Source: Candidatus Brevundimonas phytovorans
GTDB taxonomy: Bacteria; Pseudomonadota; Alphaproteobacteria; Caulobacterales; Caulobacteraceae
Assembly (NCBI GenBank): GCA_029203145.1
Contig: CP119309.1
Coordinates: forward strand, 2,071,001-2,135,000
Length of the DNA: 64,000 nucleotides
Direction: 5' to 3'
Of this stretch, positions 1 through 8,155 are shown in pieces. The position numbers and the translations under genes were made by a program. Position 1 is the first letter of the stretch; the number at the start of each line of letters is the position of its first letter. The notes below the pieces were generated by a model that worked only from the letters and a program-made list of their open reading frames with translations, did no database searches and was not told where the DNA came from.

Positions 1-1
1 G

Positions 2-1303
2 TCGGACCTGACCCGTCTGCGCTCGATCAACATCGGCACCGTCGGCGGCACCGCCGAGCCCACCACCCGCGCCCAGATCAACGCCAACCTCTACTCCGGC
101 CAGACGATCTCGACCGCCGCCAGCCCGAACAAGTACACCAACGTGCCGCTCGTCCCGGCCGCCTCCGGGCCCAAGGACTTCACCGTCCGCTATTCGCCGA
201 CCGGCAACCCCAGCGAGTACAACGTCACCGTCAAGACCGGCATCCAGACCATCAACGCCGTGGCCACCTATGACGCCGCCGGCGCCCTGGCCAGCCTGAC
301 GGTCGGCGGCGTGGCCCAGTCCCTGACCGACCTCGACCTGGGCGGCGGCGACACGGTCGCCCTGGGCTCGCCGGGCCTCGGCATCGTCAACAACAACGTC
401 GCCAAGACCAAGTACGACCCCTCGATCAACTCGATGGCCATGTACAATGGCGAGGACGACAACCCCCTGGGCGTGAAGCCGGACTTCAAGATCAACATCC
501 CGGTCTCCGACTCCAAGGGCGGCCAGCGCAATATCGAAATCCGCCTGCTCAAGAGCGATCAGCCGAACGAATGGTATGCGGAAATCGTCGCGGTTCCGGC
601 CGACGACGTGATCACGGGCGGGGCCTATTCCAACGGCCAGATCAAGAAGGGCGTCCTCGCCTTCACCCCCGCCGGCCGTCTGGACATCTCCACGATGCAG
701 ACCTGGCCCGCGGGCAAGGGCCTGTTCGACGATCCGGCCAACGCCGTGCTGGACTTCGGCCGCTCCGACCCCAACGTCATCATCGACCCGGCCAACCCGG
801 CTGACGACTACAAGGTGAAGTGGGCCGACGGCCTGGGCATCTCGGCCCAGACCCTGACCCTGGATCTCGCCACCTCGGCCGGCGGCCTCAGCCAGCTGAA
901 CACGGCCTCGATCGTCCAGTCGACGGTGACCAACGGCACCGCCTTCGGCAACCTGTCGGACATCAAGATCGACGAGAGCGGCTTCGTCACCGCCATCTTC
1001 GACAACGGCGTCATGCGCCGGATCGCCCAGGTCGCCATCGCCACCTTCCCCAGCCCCGACAGCCTGCGTCAGGTCACGGGCAACGCCTTCCGCGTCAGCC
1101 TGGACAGCGGCACCTTCAACCTGAAGGCGGCGGGCACGGGGGGCGCGGGCATGATCGCGGCCCAGCAGCTGGAATCCTCGACCGTCGACCTCTCGGCCGA
1201 GTTCACCAGCCTGATCACCACCCAGCGCGCCTACTCGGCCTCGTCCAAGATCATCACCACGGCGGACGAGATGCTGTCCGAGTTGCTCAGCATCAAGCGT
1301 TGA
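2..1303 (+). CDS. flgE: Flagellar hook protein FlgE, C-terminal part
   Basis: FlgE polymerises into the extracellular flagellar hook that joins the rod to the filament. The frame is open from the window edge, so about 433 C-terminal residues are present and the true start lies upstream; the GTG at 143 is internal. The last 30 residues carry the conserved D0 helix of axial proteins (ITTQRAYSASSKIITTADEM, then LSELLSIKR). The middle is the long, variable hook domain, rich in Gly, Asn and Asp. sciP follows 186 nt downstream, the arrangement I know from Caulobacter. The family is clear from the C-terminus. FlgF or FlgG are less likely because of the long variable middle domain. Confidence 0.9.
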   Translation, partial: SDLTRLRSINIGTVGGTAEPTTRAQINANLYSGQTISTAASPNKYTNVPLVPAASGPKDFTVRYSPTGNPSEYNVTVKTGIQTINAVATYDAAGALASLTVGGVAQSLTDLDLGGGDTVALGSPGLGIVNNNVAKTKYDPSINSMAMYNGEDDNPLGVKPDFKINIPVSDSKGGQRNIEIRLLKSDQPNEWYAEIVAVPADDVITGGAYSNGQIKKGVLAFTPAGRLDISTMQTWPAGKGLFDDPANAVLDFGRSDPNVIIDPANPADDYKVKWADGLGISAQTLTLDLATSAGGLSQLNTASIVQSTVTNGTAFGNLSDIKIDESGFVTAIFDNGVMRRIAQVAIATFPSPDSLRQVTGNAFRVSLDSGTFNLKAAGTGGAGMIAAQQLESSTVDLSAEFTSLITTQRAYSASSKIITTADEMLSELLSIKR

Positions 1304-1420
1304 TCGCTTAACCGGACTCCGTGAGTAAGCCTTTGTTAGACTCGATGAATCCTTCGTTTCCGGCGCCTTCGATGCGCCGGGGGCGGAGGATGCGTCTTAG
1401 CCATTCCTTCACCACGACGC

Positions 1421-1435
1421 TTAAACGCCCCTTAG
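1421..1435 (+). promoter_or_regulatory. Candidate CtrA box upstream of sciP
   Basis: The site reads TTAA (1421-1424), a 7-nt spacer, then TTAG (1432-1435), one base off the TTAA-N7-TTAA consensus. It ends 54 nt before the sciP ATG, a fitting place for a box overlapping the -35 region. In Caulobacter sciP is activated by CtrA, so the position agrees with known biology. Binding here is inferred. Confidence 0.6.
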
Positions 1436-1489
1436 CGGGGGGGGTCCTAGGGTACGCGTCGATGGTGGTGGTGAAAGAGGCTTAAGCCC

Positions 1490-1774
1490 ATGCTGCAAGA
1501 GCGACGCCTTAATAGTAGAGGCGAACAATATGTGGTCGGCCCGACGGGCACGCCGCTGACCCTGCGGGATCTCCCGCCGGCGGAAACGAACCGCTGGGTG
1601 ATCCGCCGCAAGGCCGAAGTGGTCGCCGCCGTGCGCGGCGGTCTGATCAGCCTGGAAGACGCCCTGACGAAGTATCGTCTGACGGCCGAGGAATTCATCG
1701 CCTGGCAACAGGCGATCGACAAATGGGGCATGCAAGGGCTGCGCACCACGCGCATCCAGAGCTACCGGGATTGA
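1490..1774 (+). CDS. sciP: SciP, small CtrA inhibitory protein (DUF1153)
   Basis: SciP is a small helix-turn-helix protein. In Caulobacter it binds CtrA and blocks CtrA-dependent transcription in new swarmer cells. This 94-residue protein has the family's features: an N-terminal strand (YVVGPTGTPLTLRDLPP), a Trp-containing linker (NRWVIRRKAEVVAAV) and a HTH (ISLEDALTKYRLTAEEFIAWQ). The start at 1490 is the only ATG near the beginning. It follows flgE in the same direction with its own candidate CtrA promoter, and is followed by a structured 39-nt repeat and a terminator. Family assignment is firm; the regulatory role is taken from Caulobacter. Confidence 0.93.
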   Translation: MLQERRLNSRGEQYVVGPTGTPLTLRDLPPAETNRWVIRRKAEVVAAVRGGLISLEDALTKYRLTAEEFIAWQQAIDKWGMQGLRTTRIQSYRD

Positions 1775-1787
1775 TGACATCCCTTTG

Positions 1788-1826
1788 GGGGCCTACCGCG
1801 CTTCGCGCTACTTGAGGCCCCGAGAT
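1788..1826 (+). repeat. 39-nt structured repeat, copy 1
   Basis: Outer stem GGGGCC (1788-1793) with GGCCCC (1816-1821), inner hairpin GCGC-TTC-GCGC, then TACTTGA and GAGAT in fixed positions. A second copy lies at 30047-30085 with the same invariant segments but different stem bases that mostly keep pairing. It starts 14 nt after the sciP stop and ends just before the terminator, so it is probably transcribed in the sciP 3' UTR. I do not recognise a named family. Confidence 0.7.
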
Positions 1827-1829
1827 CAC

Positions 1830-1868
1830 AAGGCCGCTTCTGGAAACAGAGGCGGCCTTTGTCGTTTT
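1830..1868 (+). terminator. Rho-independent terminator of sciP
   Basis: AAGGCCGC (1830-1837) pairs with GCGGCCTT (1852-1859) across a 14-nt loop, followed by a T-rich run ending TCGTTTT. Confidence 0.8.
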
Positions 1869-1906
1869 AACGCCCCCGCCTCGAAATCGAACGCAAGCCC
1901 CTCTAT

Positions 1907-3130
1907 ATGGCGGCGATGACCCTGGCTGACGACATCTGCCCCATCCCGACCATCGCCCCCATGTCCGGCGCCGCCGACATGGACGCCGCGATCGAGAGCG
2001 CGCGACAGGCCGTCGGCCTGCCGGTCGGCGCCCGCGTGGTCGCGGCCATGTCAGGCGGGGTGGATTCCACCGTCGTCGCCGCCCTGCTGGCCAAGGCCGG
2101 CTATGACGTGGTCGGCGTCACCCTCCAGCTTTACGACCACGGCGCCGCGCTCAAGAAGAAGGGCGCCTGCTGCGCCGGTCAGGACATCCACGACGCCCGT
2201 CTGGCCGCCGAACTGATCGGCATTCCCCACTATGTCCTCGACTACGAAAGCCGGTTCAAGGACGCGGTCATCGACCAGTTTGCGGACTCCTATCTGAAGG
2301 GCCAGACCCCGGTCCCCTGCATCCGCTGCAATCAGACGGTCAAGTTCCGCGACCTGCTGGACGTGGCCCGCGATCTCGGCGCCGAAGCCATGGCGACGGG
2401 CCACTATGTCCGCCGCGCCGCCGTCGGCAACCGCTCACAAATGAGGAAGGCCGTCGATCACTCGCGCGACCAGTCCTACTTCCTGTTCGCCACGACCCAG
2501 GCGCAACTGGACTATCTGCGCTTCCCCCTGGCTGATCTGGAAAAGCCCCAGGTGCGCGGCGTCGCCGCCGCTCTGGGCCTGAAGATCGCCGCCAAGCCGG
2601 ACAGCCAGGACATCTGCTTCGTGCCCTCCGGCGACTACCGCACCCTGATCGACCGCCTACGTCCGCAAGGCCGTGAAGCGGGCGAGATCGTCCATATGGA
2701 CGGCCGGGTGCTGGGCCAGCACGGCGGCATCACCGACTACACCATCGGCCAGCGCCGGGGCCTGAACGTCGCCGTGGGCGAGCCCCTGTTCGTCACCAGG
2801 CTGGACCCCGACAACCGCCGCGTCATCGTCGGCCCGCGCGAAGCCCTGCTGACCGCCAGTCTGGTGCTGGAAGAAACCAACTGGCTGGGCGATCAGGCCA
2901 CCATCGAGGAAGCCGCCCGCGACGGCGCCCCCGTCCTGGCCCGCGTCCGCTCCACCCGCCAGCCCTCGCCCGCCCGCCTGACCATGAGCGAGGACGGCGT
3001 CATCTCGGTCGTCTTCGATGAAGGCGAGGAAGGCGTCGCCCCCGGGCAGGCCTGCGCCCTCTACGACCCCGCCGACCCCGACCGCGTCTTGGGCGGCGGC
3101 TTCATCCAGAGCACCACCGCTGTCGTCTGA
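1907..3130 (+). CDS. mnmA: tRNA-specific 2-thiouridylase MnmA
   Basis: MnmA adenylates and thiolates U34 of the tRNAs for Lys, Glu and Gln. The protein has the PP-loop SGGVDS at about residues 49-54, a Cys in PCIRCN (Cys141) and the partner Cys237 in DICFVPSG, the pair that carries the persulfide and disulfide chemistry. The MnmA motif GHYVR and the C-terminal beta-barrel region (TIGQRRGL) are present. At 407 residues it is a little longer than usual; ATGs at 1916, 1961 and 1979 are plausible shorter starts because the first 24 residues are not conserved-looking. The downstream hemerythrin gene follows closely in another frame. Confidence 0.95.
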   Translation: MAAMTLADDICPIPTIAPMSGAADMDAAIESARQAVGLPVGARVVAAMSGGVDSTVVAALLAKAGYDVVGVTLQLYDHGAALKKKGACCAGQDIHDARLAAELIGIPHYVLDYESRFKDAVIDQFADSYLKGQTPVPCIRCNQTVKFRDLLDVARDLGAEAMATGHYVRRAAVGNRSQMRKAVDHSRDQSYFLFATTQAQLDYLRFPLADLEKPQVRGVAAALGLKIAAKPDSQDICFVPSGDYRTLIDRLRPQGREAGEIVHMDGRVLGQHGGITDYTIGQRRGLNVAVGEPLFVTRLDPDNRRVIVGPREALLTASLVLEETNWLGDQATIEEAARDGAPVLARVRSTRQPSPARLTMSEDGVISVVFDEGEEGVAPGQACALYDPADPDRVLGGGFIQSTTAVV

Positions 3131-3182
3131 GGCGCCTCACGACGCGCAGGCGCTGGGCGTCCGCGCCGGCCTGCCGGGCGAG

Positions 3183-3701
3183 ATGCTGTATCTGCGCGAC
3201 GCCTTCCCGCGTGAGCGCTGGACCGGCGCCCTGCCCGAAACCGCCGCCTTCTGGCTGCAGATGCACGCCGGCTTCCGCGCCCAGCAGGCGCAGATGGCCG
3301 AGGCCGCCGCGCGCTGGCGCTCCGGCGCGCTCGACCCGCGCGGCCTGCACGCCGCCCTGATCCCGACGCTGCAAGCCTTCCTCCAGCATCTGGACGGCCA
3401 CCACCGCGTCGAGAGCGGCCACTATTTCCCCCAGTTCCGCCGGATCGAGCCGCGCATCCAGACCGGCCTCGACCTGCTGGACCGCGACCACGACGCCATC
3501 CACGCCCATCTGGACGCCCTCTATCACTCAGCGGTCGCCTTCCATCAGGCGGTCGCCGGCCAGTCCCCCGACGCCCCTGACCGCGCCCACCGCCTGACTG
3601 ACGTGCTGGACCGCGCTTCGCCCGACCTGATCCGCCACCTCGACGACGAAGAGGACATCGTCATCCCCCTGATGGCGTTAAAGGGCGGTTCGCTCGAATA
3701 A
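3183..3701 (+). CDS. Hemerythrin HHE-domain protein
   Basis: This is a four-helix protein with the spaced His and acidic residues of the hemerythrin/HHE fold: HLDGHHRVESGHYFP, LLDRDHDAIHAHLDAL and HLDDEEDIVIPL. Such proteins bind a di-iron site and can sense or carry O2 or NO; the function here is unknown. The start is a problem. The frame stays open back to an ATG at 3018, but that would overlap mnmA by 113 nt. The 20 codons before the ATG at 3183 read like genuine protein (APHDAQALGVRAGLPGE). I give 3183 as the only conventional start that avoids a large overlap; a non-standard start such as CTG at 3120, coupled to the mnmA stop, is possible. Confidence 0.8.
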   Translation: MLYLRDAFPRERWTGALPETAAFWLQMHAGFRAQQAQMAEAAARWRSGALDPRGLHAALIPTLQAFLQHLDGHHRVESGHYFPQFRRIEPRIQTGLDLLDRDHDAIHAHLDALYHSAVAFHQAVAGQSPDAPDRAHRLTDVLDRASPDLIRHLDDEEDIVIPLMALKGGSLE

Positions 3702-3759
3702 CGTCGTAGCCAGAGCCTTGGCTTGCGTGTAGAAGCCCCGCTCCGGAATCGAGAAACCC

Positions 3760-3849
3760 ATGTTCTTCAACATTCACCCTTCGCAACGGCCCATGACCGT
3801 CGACCGCCTGCCGGTCGAGGGCAAAGGCGCGTGCATGGGAGGGATGTAG
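3760..3849 (+). CDS. Candidate 29-residue small ORF upstream of rtcB
   Basis: ATG to TAG encodes MFFNIHPSQRPMTVDRL followed by PVEGKGACMGGM. It lies in the 282-nt gap between the hemerythrin gene and rtcB and is followed 36 nt later by a good terminator hairpin, so it could be a short independent transcript or a leader peptide. No strong Shine-Dalgarno is visible, and I recognise no homologue. The peptide has no signal sequence and ends with a Cys-Met-Gly-Gly-Met run. Equally, this could be a non-coding RNA with an accidental ORF. Confidence 0.3.
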   Translation: MFFNIHPSQRPMTVDRLPVEGKGACMGGM

Positions 3850-3884
3850 AAGAACCGGCGGTCATTCGACTTCGGTTTTCCAGC

Positions 3885-3918
3885 AACCCCTCCCGCCACC
3901 GGCCGGAGGGGTTTCTTG
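3885..3918 (+). terminator. Terminator or attenuator hairpin 66 nt before rtcB
   Basis: AACCCCTCC (3885-3893) pairs perfectly with GGAGGGGTT (3905-3913), followed by TTCTT. Because rtcB starts 66 nt later on the same strand, it either ends a short upstream transcript or attenuates rtcB. Confidence 0.7.
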
Positions 3919-3983
3919 TAGGTGCAAGCGACAGCCCTCTGTCCGGTTCGAGAGGACCACAGACAGAAGAGGAGACGTCAGCC

Positions 3984-5201
3984 ATGTCTGGCTATGACGT
4001 AATCGAAAGCCCGGGCGTGCCGATCAAGGCCTGGACCCGGGGCGTGCCCATCGAGGATGCGGCGCTGAAGCAGTTGAAGAACGTGGCCTCGCTGCCCTTC
4101 ATCCACAAGCACGTCGCGGTCATGCCCGACGTCCACTGGGGCATGGGCGCGACCGTGGGCTCGGTAATCCCGACGCTGAAGGCGATCATCCCCGCTGCCG
4201 TAGGCGTGGACATCGGCTGCGGCATGATGGCGGTGCGGACCTCGATCCGCGCCGAGCATCTGCCGGACGACCTGTCGGGCATCCGTTCCGCCATCGAGGC
4301 CGCCGTTCCGCACGGCCGGACCGACAACGGCGGGCGCAACGACAAGGGCGCCTGGTCGTCCGAGCCTCCGGCCTCGGCCGCGGCGCGCTGGGCGGACCTG
4401 AAGGCGGGCTACGACGCCGTGATCGAGCGCCATCCCAAGGCGGGGCACCCGCGCGGCTTCGGCCACCTGGGCACGCTGGGCACCGGCAACCATTTCATCG
4501 AGCTGTGCCTCGATGAGGCGGGCGACGTCTGGGTCATGCTGCACTCCGGCTCGCGCGGGGTCGGCAACCGCTTCGGGACCTACTTCATCGAGCGCGCCAA
4601 GTATGAATCGCGTCGCTGGCATCTGAACCTGCCGGACCAGGACCTGGCCTACTTCCCCGAAGGGACGGAGGGTTTCATCGACTATGTGCGGGCGGTGTCG
4701 TGGGCGCAGAAGTACGCGCGCGCCAACCGCGAGGTGATGATGGAGCAGGTGCTGGGCGTGCTGAAGGCCTTCTGGCCCGATCTGACGACGACGCAGGAGG
4801 CGGTGAACTGCCACCACAACTACGTCTCGAAAGAAAAGCACTTCGGTCAGGACGTCTTCCTGACCCGCAAGGGCGCGGTATCGGCCAAGGACGGTGAACT
4901 GGGCATCATCCCCGGCTCGATGGGGGCCAAGTCCTTCATCGTGCGCGGCAAGGGCAATGCAGACAGCTTCTGCACCTGCTCGCACGGGGCCGGTCGGGCC
5001 ATGAGCCGGACCGAGGCCAAGCGCCGCTTCACGGTCGAAGACCACGTCCGCGCGACCCAGGGCGTCGAGTGCCGCAAGGACGCCGACGTGATCGACGAAA
5101 CGCCGATGGCCTACAAGGATATCGACGCGGTCATCGCGGCCCAGGCCGACCTGATCGAGGTCGTGCACACCCTGCGTCAGGTGGTGTGCGTCAAGGGATG
5201 A
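3984..5201 (+). CDS. rtcB: RNA-splicing ligase RtcB
   Basis: RtcB joins RNA 3'-phosphate or 2',3'-cyclic phosphate ends to 5'-OH ends using GTP and Mn2+, in RNA repair. The 405-residue product matches the usual bacterial size (about 408). Metal-binding residues are seen in VGVDIGCGM (Asp76, Cys79), GTGNHFIEL, LHSGSRGVGN and CHHNYV, and the guanylylated His is His334 in SHGAGR. I place the start at 3984 because a GAGGAG ribosome site lies just upstream and family homology begins there; the frame stays open back to 3723 but that part looks non-coding. No archease or RtcR regulator is adjacent. An upstream terminated small unit may be connected with it. Confidence 0.94.
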   Translation: MSGYDVIESPGVPIKAWTRGVPIEDAALKQLKNVASLPFIHKHVAVMPDVHWGMGATVGSVIPTLKAIIPAAVGVDIGCGMMAVRTSIRAEHLPDDLSGIRSAIEAAVPHGRTDNGGRNDKGAWSSEPPASAAARWADLKAGYDAVIERHPKAGHPRGFGHLGTLGTGNHFIELCLDEAGDVWVMLHSGSRGVGNRFGTYFIERAKYESRRWHLNLPDQDLAYFPEGTEGFIDYVRAVSWAQKYARANREVMMEQVLGVLKAFWPDLTTTQEAVNCHHNYVSKEKHFGQDVFLTRKGAVSAKDGELGIIPGSMGAKSFIVRGKGNADSFCTCSHGAGRAMSRTEAKRRFTVEDHVRATQGVECRKDADVIDETPMAYKDIDAVIAAQADLIEVVHTLRQVVCVKG

Positions 5202-5205
5202 CGGG

Positions 5206-5238
5206 AGCCGGTCGTGCGCAAGCGCGGCCGGCTTTCGT
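5206..5238 (+). terminator. Terminator of rtcB
   Basis: AGCCGG (5206-5211) pairs with CCGGCT (5228-5233); an inner GCGC-AAGC segment extends the hairpin, and a TTTCGTCGT tail follows. Confidence 0.65.
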
Positions 5239-5329
5239 CGTCTGGGAAAGGCGAGCGATTGGCGAAGCCAAAGTCATCGCTGGGGTCTGCTCCCCCTAGC
5301 GGACATTCAGCGCGTCCGCTTGCAACTGC

Positions 5330-5821
5330 CTAGGCCGCGTCTTCCTTCGGCATCATATCGCCGACCGTCGGGCGGTTCTCGGCCCAGGTCAGTTCGATGT
5401 CGCGGGGTTTGACGATCTCGTTGCAATGGCCGCAGGCGATGCGGGGCTTGAGGTCGTGGCCGCAGGTCTTGTGGATCATGGCGACGCCGCTGTCGGCCTC
5501 GCCATAGACGTGTTTCTCGCCCCAGGCGTGCAGCGTCACCAGCACCCCGTACAGGTCCTTGCCCTTGGCCGTCAGGACATATTCGTTGCGCGGCGGGCGC
5601 TCGGAATAGAGCTGCGGCTCCAGCACCCCGTGCTGCACCAGCAACTTCAGACGCGCCGCCAGGACATTGCGCGCCACGCCCAGCCGCTCCTGCCACTGCT
5701 CGAACCGGCGTACGCCGTTGAAGGCGTCGCGGATAACCAGCAGGGTCCACGGGTCGCCGATCACCTCCAGCGTGGCGGCGATCGAGCAGCTCTGGCGGCT
5801 ATAGTCGGCGGTGCGTCCCAT
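5330..5821 (-). CDS. HxlR-family transcriptional regulator
   Basis: This 163-residue protein has the HxlR winged-helix pattern: a conserved Cys near the N-terminus (SRQSCSIAATLEVIGDPWT), then LLVIRDAFNGVRRFEQWQERLGVARNVLAARLK and a wing (YVLTAKGKDL). HxlR proteins often sense reactive electrophiles or oxidants through that Cys. The C-terminal part has HKTCGHDLKPRIACGHC, four Cys/His that could bind a metal. It is divergent from a thioesterase gene, and an AGTTKC-N5-GMAACT dyad in the shared promoter is a likely operator. The family is firm; ligand and targets are not known. Confidence 0.88.
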   Translation of the reverse strand: MGRTADYSRQSCSIAATLEVIGDPWTLLVIRDAFNGVRRFEQWQERLGVARNVLAARLKLLVQHGVLEPQLYSERPPRNEYVLTAKGKDLYGVLVTLHAWGEKHVYGEADSGVAMIHKTCGHDLKPRIACGHCNEIVKPRDIELTWAENRPTVGDMMPKEDAA

Positions 5822-5885
5822 GGACGGAAAGTGACCCCGCGTCAGGCTTTTGACAAGTGGGTTGCCAATCGGGACGCAGTTTGTC

Positions 5886-5902
5886 AGTTTCTTTTGGCAA
5901 CT
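5886..5902. promoter_or_regulatory. Candidate HxlR operator dyad
   Basis: AGTTTC (5886-5891), five bases, GCAACT (5897-5902) form an inverted repeat with one mismatch. It lies between the divergent HxlR regulator (start 5821) and the thioesterase gene (start 5998). A second pair, GTTGCCAA (5861-5868) and TTGGCAAC (5894-5901), overlaps it. Confidence 0.45.
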
Positions 5903-5997
5903 AACTTGCGGCTTCCCGGCCGTCTTCCTGCCTTCCTCGACTTGCCGGCGGCGACGCTTCAGTCTCCGCCCGCCTCTTTCGCCTGTTGCGTGGACCG

Positions 5998-6825
5998 ATG
6001 ACCGAAGCCGACCTGCTGCACGACGCCCTGACCCTGACGCCCGAAGACGGGGGCCTGAGCGCCCATCTCTCCGGCGAATTCTCCAACGGCCCCATCGCCG
6101 CCCCGCCCGAGGCGGGTTTTCCCTTCGGGGGTCTGCTGGCGGCCCTGTGCGCCGGGGCCATGCGGCAGGGCCTGGACCTCAAGGCCCCCTTGCGCAGCCT
6201 GACCGTCCAGTACCTGGCCGCCGCCAGGTACGGCCAGCCGATCCACTTCCGCCCGCGTCTGCTGCGCGGCGGCCGCAACGTCGCCTATGCCGTGGTCGAG
6301 GGCGGGCAGGGCTCGCGCCTGACCCACCACGCCAGCGCCACCTACGGCGCCGACGGCGCCAGCGCCGAGACCCTCACCCCCCTGCTCACCCCGCCGCCCC
6401 TGCTGGACAGCGACGCGCCGGGCCTCAGCGGCCCCATGGCCCCCCGCTTCTCGCAACACGTCGACTATCGCTTTGACGGCGGCCCCAACATTCTGGGCGG
6501 CAACGAAGGCAAGCCCGCCGTCGAGCGGGTCTGGATGCGGACCCGCGACGGCGCGCCGCTGGACGAACTGCGGCTCTGCTATCTGCTGGACGCCCTCTAT
6601 CCGCCCGCCTGGACAGCCTTCAAGGCGCCGCCGATGATGACCAGCGTCGATCTGCGCTACGACTTCATCAATGATCCGACGCCGGAAACCGCGCCCGACG
6701 GCTGGGCCTTCTTCGAGTACCGGCTGCTGGATCACGGCCTGGGCTGGTCGCTGGACGAGGCCGTGGCCTGGGGCGCGGACGGTCGCCCGCTGGCCCTGGC
6801 CCGTCAGCGCAGGAAGCTGCTTTAG
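5998..6825 (+). CDS. Acyl-CoA thioesterase family protein (double hotdog)
   Basis: The 275-residue product resembles TesB-like / acyl-CoA thioesterase 3 proteins, which hydrolyse acyl-CoA. Two hotdog halves are apparent: an N-terminal one (FPFGGLLAALCAGAM, then SLTVQYLAAARYGQPI) and a C-terminal one (CYLLDALYPPAW, SVDLRYDF, ending DEAVAWGADGRPLALARQRRKLL, typical of the family). I chose ATG 5998; a TTG at 5986 is possible. It is divergent from the HxlR regulator and upstream of a thiolase, consistent with acyl-CoA metabolism. The substrate cannot be read from sequence. Confidence 0.85.
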   Translation: MTEADLLHDALTLTPEDGGLSAHLSGEFSNGPIAAPPEAGFPFGGLLAALCAGAMRQGLDLKAPLRSLTVQYLAAARYGQPIHFRPRLLRGGRNVAYAVVEGGQGSRLTHHASATYGADGASAETLTPLLTPPPLLDSDAPGLSGPMAPRFSQHVDYRFDGGPNILGGNEGKPAVERVWMRTRDGAPLDELRLCYLLDALYPPAWTAFKAPPMMTSVDLRYDFINDPTPETAPDGWAFFEYRLLDHGLGWSLDEAVAWGADGRPLALARQRRKLL

Positions 6826-6912
6826 GCCTCCACTCTTCTTGGGCGCCGCTTGCCAGCGGCCCTCCGCCTCCCCTAATCCCCCGCGAAACGATTCATACTG
6901 GAAACGCCCCCC

Positions 6913-8103
6913 ATGACCGCCGCCACTGATCCCGTCGTCATCGTCTCCTTCGCCCGCACGCCCATGGGCGGCTTCCAGGGCGCGCTGTCGCCGGTCAAGG
7001 CTACCGACCTGGGCGCCGCTGCGGTCAAGGCCGCTGTCGAGCGCGCCGGCCTCGCCCCTGAAAAGGTCGAGCAGATCTTCATGGGCTGCGTCCTGCCCGC
7101 CGGCCTGGGCCAGGCCCCGGCCCGTCAGGCCGCCATCGGCGCCGGACTCGGCAAGCACGTCGAGGCGACCACGGTGAACAAGATGTGCGGCTCGGGTCTG
7201 CAAGCCGCCATGATGGCGCATGACGCCCTGCTGGCCGGCACCGCCGAGGTCATCGTCGCCGGCGGCATGGAGTCCATGACCGGCGCCCCCTATCTGATGA
7301 CCAAGCACCGCGGCGGCGCCCGCATCGGCCACGACGTCATCGTCGACAGCATGATGATGGACGGCCTTGAGGACGCCTATTCCCCCGGCAAGGCCATGGG
7401 CGTCTTCGCCGAGGACGCGGCGGCCCAGTATCAGTTCACCCGTGAAGCGATGGACGAGTACGCCATCGAGAGCCTGACCCGCGCCAAGGCCGCCATCGCC
7501 TCGGGCGCCTTCAAGGCCGAGATCGTCCCGGTCGAGGTCGCTACGCGTAAAGGCCCTGTCGTGGTCAGCGAGGACGAGCAGCCCGGCAAGGCCGACCCGG
7601 CCAAGATCCCCACCCTGCGCCCCGCCTTCACCAAGGACGGCGCCATCACCGCCGCCAACGCCTCTTCGATCTCGGATGGCGCCGCCGCCCTGGTCATGAC
7701 GCGCGAAAGCACGGCCAAGGCGCTCGGCCTGCCCATCGTCGCCCGCGTCGTCAGCCACGCCGCCCACGCCCATGAGCCGGGCCTGTTCACCACCGCCCCC
7801 GTCCCCGCCATGCAGAAGGCGCTGAAGAAGGCGGGCTGGTCGGTCGAGGATGTGGATCTGTGGGAGGTCAACGAAGCCTTCGCCGTCGTCGCCATGATCG
7901 CGCAACAGGAACTGGGCATCGACCGCGCCAAGCTGAACGTCAACGGCGGCGCCACGGCGCTCGGCCACCCCATCGGCGCCTCGGGCGCACGCATCCTGTC
8001 CACCCTGCTGGCGGCGCTTCAGGCGCGCGGCGGCAAGAAGGGCGTGGCCTCCCTGTGCATCGGCGGCGGCGAAGCCGTCGCCATGGCCGTGGAACTGGCC
8101 TGA
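6913..8103 (+). CDS. atoB: Acetyl-CoA acetyltransferase (thiolase)
   Basis: Thiolase condenses or cleaves acetoacetyl-CoA. All catalytic parts are visible: nucleophile Cys92 in NKMCGSG, EVNEAFA, His352 in GHPIGASGAR, and Cys382 in CIGGGEA. The length of 396 residues is normal for the biosynthetic AtoB/PhaA type. It follows the thioesterase gene in the same direction with an 87-nt gap. The choice between AtoB-type and PhaA-type cannot be made here because no phaB or phaC is nearby. Confidence 0.93.
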   Translation: MTAATDPVVIVSFARTPMGGFQGALSPVKATDLGAAAVKAAVERAGLAPEKVEQIFMGCVLPAGLGQAPARQAAIGAGLGKHVEATTVNKMCGSGLQAAMMAHDALLAGTAEVIVAGGMESMTGAPYLMTKHRGGARIGHDVIVDSMMMDGLEDAYSPGKAMGVFAEDAAAQYQFTREAMDEYAIESLTRAKAAIASGAFKAEIVPVEVATRKGPVVVSEDEQPGKADPAKIPTLRPAFTKDGAITAANASSISDGAAALVMTRESTAKALGLPIVARVVSHAAHAHEPGLFTTAPVPAMQKALKKAGWSVEDVDLWEVNEAFAVVAMIAQQELGIDRAKLNVNGGATALGHPIGASGARILSTLLAALQARGGKKGVASLCIGGGEAVAMAVELA

Positions 8104-8155
8104 TCCTGCAACGTTCTCCACGGTCACGCTAACCTTGGCCGTGGAGACTACGCTT

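Noticed and set aside
3723..3983. N-terminal extension of rtcB back to 3723
   Set aside because: Family homology and the GAGGAG site both point to 3984, and the extension crosses a terminator hairpin.
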